DNA from: UBA4615 sp035628395
GTDB taxonomy: Bacteria > Pseudomonadota > Gammaproteobacteria > Burkholderiales > Burkholderiaceae_E
DNA: 14,343 nucleotides
Assembly: GCA_035628395.1 (NCBI GenBank)
Contig: DASPJX010000390.1
Location: forward strand, 1 to 14,343
Direction: 5' to 3'
The position numbers and the translations under genes are program-made. Shown one piece after another: positions 10,334-14,343 of this stretch; positions within the stretch are counted from its first letter, which is position 1, and every line of letters starts with the position of its first letter. The notes beneath the pieces are model-generated. The model was not told where the DNA came from. It was given only the letters and a program-made list of their open reading frames with translations, and made no database searches.

Positions 10334-10661
10334 CCGACGATTATCGCGCGCTTCGACACCGCGGCCGGCCGGGGCCGCCCCGCGCACGGGACCGCGCGGC
10401 GCCGCGCGGGCGGCTCGGTACTGTGTTTTCATACAGTCATTCTACCCCTCGCGCCGCGTCCGCGCGCGGTCGCCGAGCCTCTAGACCGGCCGACGCGTCG
10501 CGCCCGCGGCCCTTCGCGCCGCGGGGCCGGCGGCTCGGGTATGCTCGCGCTCGCCCGGGCCGGTACCGCCGGGCCGGTCGGGTCGGTCGACGCCGCCGCC
10601 GTTCGTCGCCGCGCCGGACGGTCCGGCCCGGCCGTGCCCACGCAGTCCCTCGCCCCCGCGC
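10334..10661. other. divergent intergenic region between parE and the histidine kinase
   Basis: This 328-bp stretch has no gene that I can support. From left to right it holds GATAAT on the minus strand (10340-10345), a possible -10 element for parE, and the LexA-type box (10419-10438). Next comes a stem-loop with 9-bp arms CCCGCGGCC/GGCCGCGGG-like at 10503-10511 and 10518-10526 and a 6-base loop. TATGCT at 10540-10545 is a weak -10 candidate for the kinase. GGCCGG-type short repeats fill the remainder. I see no convincing -35 element in either direction. Confidence 0.5.
10419..10438. promoter_or_regulatory. predicted LexA (SOS) box
   Basis: TACTGTGTTTTCATACAGTC contains CTGT (10421-10424), an 8-base spacer and ACAG (10433-10436), matching the gammaproteobacterial/betaproteobacterial LexA consensus CTGT-N8-ACAG, with perfect 5-bp arms ACTGT/ACAGT. 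The spacer is T-rich, which stands out sharply in this DNA. It lies 85 bp upstream of parE and 223 bp upstream of the kinase gene. TAGAAT, a possible -10 element, abuts it on the minus strand (10439-10444), which favours control towards parE. No classical SOS gene is adjacent, so its target is uncertain. Confidence 0.6.
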
Positions 10662-11822
10662 ATGCCGCTCGCCCAGGATCCCAGGAACGACGCGTCCGCC
10701 CCGCCGCGGCCCGGGGGGGTGCCGTGGCCGCGACCGCTCGATCCGTCGCGGGTCGCGCTGCGCTACGGGCTGGCGATCGCGCTCTACGCGGCCGCGCTCG
10801 CCGGTCGCTTCGCGCTGACCGGGACGCTCCCGCCGCGCGGCTTCCCGTTCCTGACGTTCTTCCCCGCCGTGCTGCTCTCGGCGTACGTCGCGGGTCTGGG
10901 TCCGGGACTGCTCACCGCCGTGCTGAGCATCCTGTCCGCGTGGTACTGGTTCCTGGGCGACAGCGACTCGTTCACCGGGCTCGACCAGGCCGACGTGGTG
11001 GCGCTGGTCTTCTTCGCGGCGATCCTCGCGATCGACTGCGTCGTCATCCACGTGATGAACCGCTCGCTCGCGAGGGTGCGCGAGACGGAGCGGCGCCTGC
11101 GCGAGGCCGACGCGCGCAAGGACGAGTTCCTCGCGATGCTCGCGCACGAGCTGCGCAACCCGCTCGCCCCGATCGTCAACGCGGTGCGGGTGCTGCGGCG
11201 AAGCGGGCCGCTCGGCGCGAGCGGCGGCTCGGCCGTCGACATGATCGATCGCCAGGCGCTGCAGATGCGGCGGCTCGTCGACGACCTGCTCGACCTGAGC
11301 CGGATCAACCGCGGTCAGATCGGCATCGTGCCGGAGCCGGTCGAGCTGGGACGGCTGGTCGCGCAGGTCGCCGAGTCGCTCGCGCCGACGCTCGAGCAGC
11401 GCGGCCAGGCGCTGCGCCTCGCGCATCCCGCGCAGCCGCTTCGGCTGACGGCCGATCCGCACCGGCTCACCCAGGTGCTCGAGAACCTGCTGCTGAACGC
11501 CTCGAAGTTCTCCCCCGACGGCGGGCCGATCCGGGTCGGCGTCGAGGCGACGGCGGACGGCGCGCGGCTGACCGTGAGCGACGACGGCATCGGCCTCGAG
11601 GGGGACGACCTCGAGCGGGTGTTCGAGATGTTCGTGCAGGGGACCCCCTCGGGGAACGCCCCCGGGCCGCAGGGCGGGCTGGGCATCGGCCTCGCGATGG
11701 TGCGCCGGCTGGTCGAGCTGCACGGCGGCCGGGTGCGCGCCGAGAGCGCGGGACGGGGCCGCGGGGCGACCTTCGTCGTCGAGCTGCCGTCGCGACCGCC
11801 GGGTCGGCTCCCGGCGACCTAG
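10662..11822 (+). CDS. membrane-bound sensor histidine kinase with DUF4118 N-terminus
   Basis: A 386-residue sensor kinase. Residues 33-132 form a DUF4118-type membrane module as in KdpD: four hydrophobic helices with the typical AGLGPGLLTAVLSILS (77-92) and almost no periplasmic part. A short coiled linker (133-152) leads to the HisKA domain with the phosphorylated His162 in MLAHELRNPLAPI. The HATPase domain shows the N-box ENLLLNASKF (274-283), DDGIGL (307-312) and GGLGIGLAM (338-346). There is no PAS or receiver domain. No response regulator gene is adjacent, so its partner must lie elsewhere. No Shine-Dalgarno sequence precedes the ATG at 10662; the in-frame GTG at 10719, just before the first helix, is a possible alternative start. 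It is divergent from parE, with a LexA-type box between them. The signal sensed is unknown. Confidence 0.88.
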   Translation: MPLAQDPRNDASAPPRPGGVPWPRPLDPSRVALRYGLAIALYAAALAGRFALTGTLPPRGFPFLTFFPAVLLSAYVAGLGPGLLTAVLSILSAWYWFLGDSDSFTGLDQADVVALVFFAAILAIDCVVIHVMNRSLARVRETERRLREADARKDEFLAMLAHELRNPLAPIVNAVRVLRRSGPLGASGGSAVDMIDRQALQMRRLVDDLLDLSRINRGQIGIVPEPVELGRLVAQVAESLAPTLEQRGQALRLAHPAQPLRLTADPHRLTQVLENLLLNASKFSPDGGPIRVGVEATADGARLTVSDDGIGLEGDDLERVFEMFVQGTPSGNAPGPQGGLGIGLAMVRRLVELHGGRVRAESAGRGRGATFVVELPSRPPGRLPAT

Positions 11823-11853
11823 GCGCGCGGCGCCCGGCGGGGGCGTGCCCCGC

Positions 11854-11859
11854 TACACT
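11854..11859 (+). promoter_or_regulatory. possible -10 element of the dehydratase gene
   Basis: TACACT within GCTACACTTCGG stands 31 bases before the GTG start, in a 68-bp gap after the kinase stop. It would give a leader of about 24 bases. No good -35 sequence is seen at the expected distance. Just upstream, CGCCC-GGCGG-GGGCG (11831-11845) can form a small stem-loop that might end the kinase transcript. Confidence 0.3.
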
Positions 11860-11878
11860 TCGGCACCGCGCCAGCTCC

Positions 11879-11893
11879 CACGAGGTCCTCGTG
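11879..11893 (+). promoter_or_regulatory. palindrome covering ribosome-binding site and start codon of the dehydratase
   Basis: CACGAGG-T-CCTCGTG is a perfect inverted repeat of 7-bp arms around one base. Its left arm contains the GAGG ribosome-binding site (11882-11885) and its right arm ends with the GTG start codon (11891-11893). As RNA it could fold into a 6-bp stem with a 3-base loop that hides both. As DNA it could be an operator. Chance is possible, since the arms are short. Confidence 0.35.
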
Positions 11894-12880
11894 CCCGCCC
11901 TGCCCTCGCTCGCCGACATCGAGTCGGCCGTCGGACTCGTCCGCCGCTCGATGCCGCCCACGCCCCAGTACGCGTGGCCGCTGCTCGCGCGCCGGCTGGG
12001 CACGACCGTCTGGCTGAAGCACGAGAACCACACCCCGACCGGCGCGTTCAAGGTGCGCGGCGGCCTGGTGTACGTCGACGGGCTCGCGCGCCGCGAGCCC
12101 GACTGCCCGGGCATCGTCTCGGCCACGCGCGGCAACCACGGCCAGTCGCTCGCGTTCGCCGCGCGGCGCCACGGTCTCGAGGCGACGATCGTCGTTCCCC
12201 GCGGCAACAGCCGCGAGAAGAACGCCGCGATGCGCGCGTTCGGCGCGACCCTCGTCGAGCACGGCGACGACTTCAGCGAGGCGTCGGAGCACGCGGCGCG
12301 GCTCGCCGCCGAACGCGGGCTGCACCGCGTGCCCTCGTTCCACCCCGACCTCGTGCGCGGCGTGGCCACCGGCTGGCTCGAGTTCTTCCGCGCGGTGCCC
12401 GACCTCGACCTCGTGCTGGTGCCGATCGGGCTGGGCTCGGGGCTGTGCGCCGCGCTCGCCGCCCGCGCGGCGCTCGGCGCGCGGATGCGGATCCTCGGCG
12501 TCGTCTCGGCCCATGCGCGCGCCTACGCGCTGTCGCTCGAGGCCGGCCGACCGCTCGCCTCGCCGGTGACGACGCGGCTCGCCGACGGCATGGCCGTCCG
12601 CGTGCCCGACGCGTCGGCGTTCGAGGTGATCCGCGCCGGCGTGGACGGCATCGTCGAGGTCGACGACGACGAGATCGCCCGCGCGATGAAGGCGCTGCAC
12701 GTCGACACGCACAACGTCGCCGAGGGGGCCGGCGCCGCGTCGCTCGCGGCCGCCCTGCGGCTCGCGCGGGAACGGCCCGACGAGATCGCCGGGCGACGGG
12801 TCGGCCTCACGCTGTGCGGCGCCAACGTCGACCACGAGGTCTACGCGCAGGTGCTGCGCGACACCGTGCTCGAGGACTGA
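11891..12880 (+). CDS. PLP-dependent threonine/serine dehydratase-like enzyme
   Basis: A 329-residue fold-type II PLP enzyme of the threonine dehydratase family, which deaminates threonine or serine to a 2-oxo acid and ammonia. The PLP lysine is Lys54 in HTPTGAFKVRGG. Further motifs are SATRGNHGQSLAFA (77-90), the phosphate-binding loop PIGLGSGLCA (178-187), AEGAGAAS (277-284) and LCGANVD (308-314), whose Cys309 takes the place of the Ser that usually contacts the PLP ring nitrogen. There is no C-terminal regulatory ACT domain, so it is not the long, feedback-inhibited IlvA; a catabolic role is more likely. The GTG at 11891 is the only plausible start, with GAGG five bases upstream. The loop differs from the usual GGGGL, so another hydroxy-amino acid may be the substrate. 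It may be cotranscribed with the kinase 68 bp upstream. Confidence 0.85.
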   Translation: MPALPSLADIESAVGLVRRSMPPTPQYAWPLLARRLGTTVWLKHENHTPTGAFKVRGGLVYVDGLARREPDCPGIVSATRGNHGQSLAFAARRHGLEATIVVPRGNSREKNAAMRAFGATLVEHGDDFSEASEHAARLAAERGLHRVPSFHPDLVRGVATGWLEFFRAVPDLDLVLVPIGLGSGLCAALAARAALGARMRILGVVSAHARAYALSLEAGRPLASPVTTRLADGMAVRVPDASAFEVIRAGVDGIVEVDDDEIARAMKALHVDTHNVAEGAGAASLAAALRLARERPDEIAGRRVGLTLCGANVDHEVYAQVLRDTVLED

Positions 12881-12884
12881 GCCC

Positions 12885-14343
12885 TCAGATCCCGACCTGC
12901 GCGCCGAGCTCGATCACGCGGTTCGGCGGCAGGTTGAAGTAGCTCGCCGCGCTCGGGCTGTTCTGCAGCATCCAGCCGAACAGCGTGCGCCGCCAGCCGA
13001 ACGGGCCGCGCCGCGACACCGACACCACCACCGGCTTGCTGGTGAAGAAGGAGGTGTCGTCGGGATCGAGCTCCAGGCCCTTGCGGCGCGCGAGGCGCAG
13101 CGCGCGCCCGATGTCCGGATCCTCGCGGAAGCCGAAGTGCGCGACCAGCCGCACCACGCCGCCGCGGCCGCGCTGCAGCTCGATGCGCTCGTCGTCGGGC
13201 ACGCGCGGCGTGTCGTCGAACTCGACCGTCATGAACACCGTGCGCTCGTGGACGACCTTGTTGTGCTTCAGGTTGTGCAGGAAGCTGCCCGGGTAGCCGA
13301 CGCGGGTCGAGCTGAAGAACACCGCCGCGCCCGGCACCCGAGGCACGTCCGACAGGTCGAGGTCGAGGTCGATCTCGTCGCGCCGGGCGCGCGGCAGCGC
13401 GTCCTTGCGGGCCCGCATGATCTCCATGCCGCGGCGCCAGGTCGTGAGCATCGTGAAGATCACCGTGGCGACCGCGAGCGGGAACCATCCGCCGTCGGCG
13501 ACCTTGGCGAGGTTGGCCGTGAAGAACCCGAGCTCCAGCGCGACGAACAGCGCGAGCAGCGGCAGCAGCCACCGGATCCGGCGCGCGGGCGTCACCAGCA
13601 CCGTCGCGGCGAGCAGCAGGCTGCCGATCAGCAGGTCGCCCGAGACCGCCACGCCGTAGGCGGCCGCCAGCGCGCTCGAGCTGCGGAAGCCGAGCACCAG
13701 CAGCAGCACCGCGACGAGCAGCAGCCAGTTGACGACCGGGACGTAGATCTGGCCGCGCGAGACGTCGGAGGTGTACAGCACCTTCAGGCGCGGCAGGTAG
13801 TTGAGACGCGAGGCCTGCTGCGTGACGGAGAACGCGCCCGAGATCGTCGCCTGCGACGCGATCACGGTCGCCAGCGTCGCGAGCGCCACCAGCGGCACGA
13901 GCAGCACGTCGGGGGCGAGCAGGAAGAACGGGTTGCGCGCCGCCGCCGGGTCGCGCATGACCAGCGCGCCCTGCCCCAGGTAGTTCAGCATCAGGCAGGG
14001 GAACACCAGCGAGAACCACCCTATCCGGATCGGCCGCCGGCCGAAGTGGCCGAGGTCGGCGTAGAGCGCCTCCGCGCCGGTCATCGTGAGGAACACCGCG
14101 GACAGCGCGACGAACGCGAGGTGCGGGGACTCGAGCGCGAAGCGCAGCGCGTGCCGCGGATCGAGCGCGCCGACGATCTCGGGCGTGCGCGCGACGCTCG
14201 CGATCCCGAGCGCCGCGAGCACGAGGAACCACGCGACCATCACCGGCCCGAACAGGCGGCCGACGCTGGCGGTGCCGCGGCGCTGGATCACGAAGAGGGC
14301 GACGAGGATCGCGAGCGCGATCGGCACGACGTACGAGGCCAGC
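12885..14343 (-). CDS. kup: Kup-family potassium transporter, N-terminus beyond the window
   Basis: The C-terminal 485 residues of a Kup/HAK/KT-family low-affinity K+ uptake protein (full length usually about 620-630), so some 140 N-terminal residues lie past the right edge. The frame is open to the edge, and the first visible residues (SYVVPIALAILVALF) match the family's inner region, so a start inside the window is not likely. Typical segments are LFGPVMVAWF, LNYLGQGAL, FSVTQQASRLNYLPRLKVLYTS and several further membrane helices. A cytoplasmic C-terminal domain begins near 13,385 with DVPRVPGAAVFFSSTRVGYPG and HNLKHNKVVHERTVFM, and ends in VIELGAQVGI, close to the usual GAQVEI. It functions in the inner membrane, probably as a K+/H+ symporter. 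Its stop lies four bases from that of the convergent dehydratase gene. Confidence 0.93.
   Translation of the reverse strand, partial: LASYVVPIALAILVALFVIQRRGTASVGRLFGPVMVAWFLVLAALGIASVARTPEIVGALDPRHALRFALESPHLAFVALSAVFLTMTGAEALYADLGHFGRRPIRIGWFSLVFPCLMLNYLGQGALVMRDPAAARNPFFLLAPDVLLVPLVALATLATVIASQATISGAFSVTQQASRLNYLPRLKVLYTSDVSRGQIYVPVVNWLLLVAVLLLVLGFRSSSALAAAYGVAVSGDLLIGSLLLAATVLVTPARRIRWLLPLLALFVALELGFFTANLAKVADGGWFPLAVATVIFTMLTTWRRGMEIMRARKDALPRARRDEIDLDLDLSDVPRVPGAAVFFSSTRVGYPGSFLHNLKHNKVVHERTVFMTVEFDDTPRVPDDERIELQRGRGGVVRLVAHFGFREDPDIGRALRLARRKGLELDPDDTSFFTSKPVVVSVSRRGPFGWRRTLFGWMLQNSPSAASYFNLPPNRVIELGAQVGI

Noticed and set aside
10334..10432. A 33-residue N-terminal extension of ParE beginning at an ATG within the LexA-type box.
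   Set aside because: ParE proteins begin near the KNDYTEASIRVLKG segment; the extension is low-complexity and its start codon lies inside the predicted operator.
10423..10818. A small gene starting at the LexA-type box on the plus strand.
   Set aside because: The translation is Arg/Pro-rich without any motif, has no ribosome-binding site, and overlaps the kinase start in another frame.
8279..12880. A very long plus-strand open frame (1,533 codons) that runs antisense to parE and ends with the dehydratase.
   Set aside because: Only the last 329 codons match a protein family. The rest is the Arg/Ala-rich translation opposite parE and across the intergenic region, expected where third positions are almost always G or C.

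Overview
The window is very GC-rich DNA (about three quarters G+C by eye) with dense, ordinary chromosomal genes. The nearly always G or C third codon positions, neighbouring parE and parC, a Kup potassium transporter, a CTGT-N8-ACAG LexA-type box and LysE/EamA/PhzF metabolite genes fit a high-GC proteobacterium, most likely a betaproteobacterium (Burkholderiales). That placement is inference; no rRNA or other taxonomic marker is present. I see no tRNA, rRNA, CRISPR array, transposase, integrase or phage gene.

Layout. Positions 1-336 hold no secure gene: a 33-bp tandem repeat, a possible divergent Ala/Pro-rich open frame running off the left edge, and an operator-like direct repeat. Positions 337-2706 (+) are a tight three-gene operon: a LysE-family exporter, an EamA/DMT exporter and a PhzF-family isomerase. 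Positions 2707-2872, between convergent genes, are filled by five 22-bp tandem units and a palindrome. Positions 2873-10333 are five genes on the minus strand, read in the order parE, small lipoprotein, parC, lipidated metallo-beta-lactamase-fold hydrolase, 3-hydroxyisobutyryl-CoA hydrolase. Positions 10334-10661 form a divergent intergenic region with a strong LexA-type box. Positions 10662-12880 (+) carry an orphan DUF4118 histidine kinase and a PLP-dependent threonine/serine dehydratase. The C-terminal three quarters of Kup (-) runs off the right edge, its stop only 4 bp from that of the dehydratase.

How the genes work together. ParE and ParC form topoisomerase IV, which decatenates daughter chromosomes. 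A predicted lipoprotein gene with a stem-loop on either side lies between them and looks like an insertion into an ancestral pair. LysE, EamA and PhzF probably form an export and metabolism module for an amino acid or similar amine. HIBCH belongs to valine catabolism but stands alone here. The kinase has no response regulator beside it.

No clearly new multi-gene system is visible. The points most worth following up are the LexA-type box in front of topoisomerase IV, the lipoprotein inside the parE-parC pair, the operator upstream of the LysE/EamA/PhzF module, the 22-bp repeat array between convergent genes, and the palindrome covering the ribosome-binding site and GTG start of the dehydratase.
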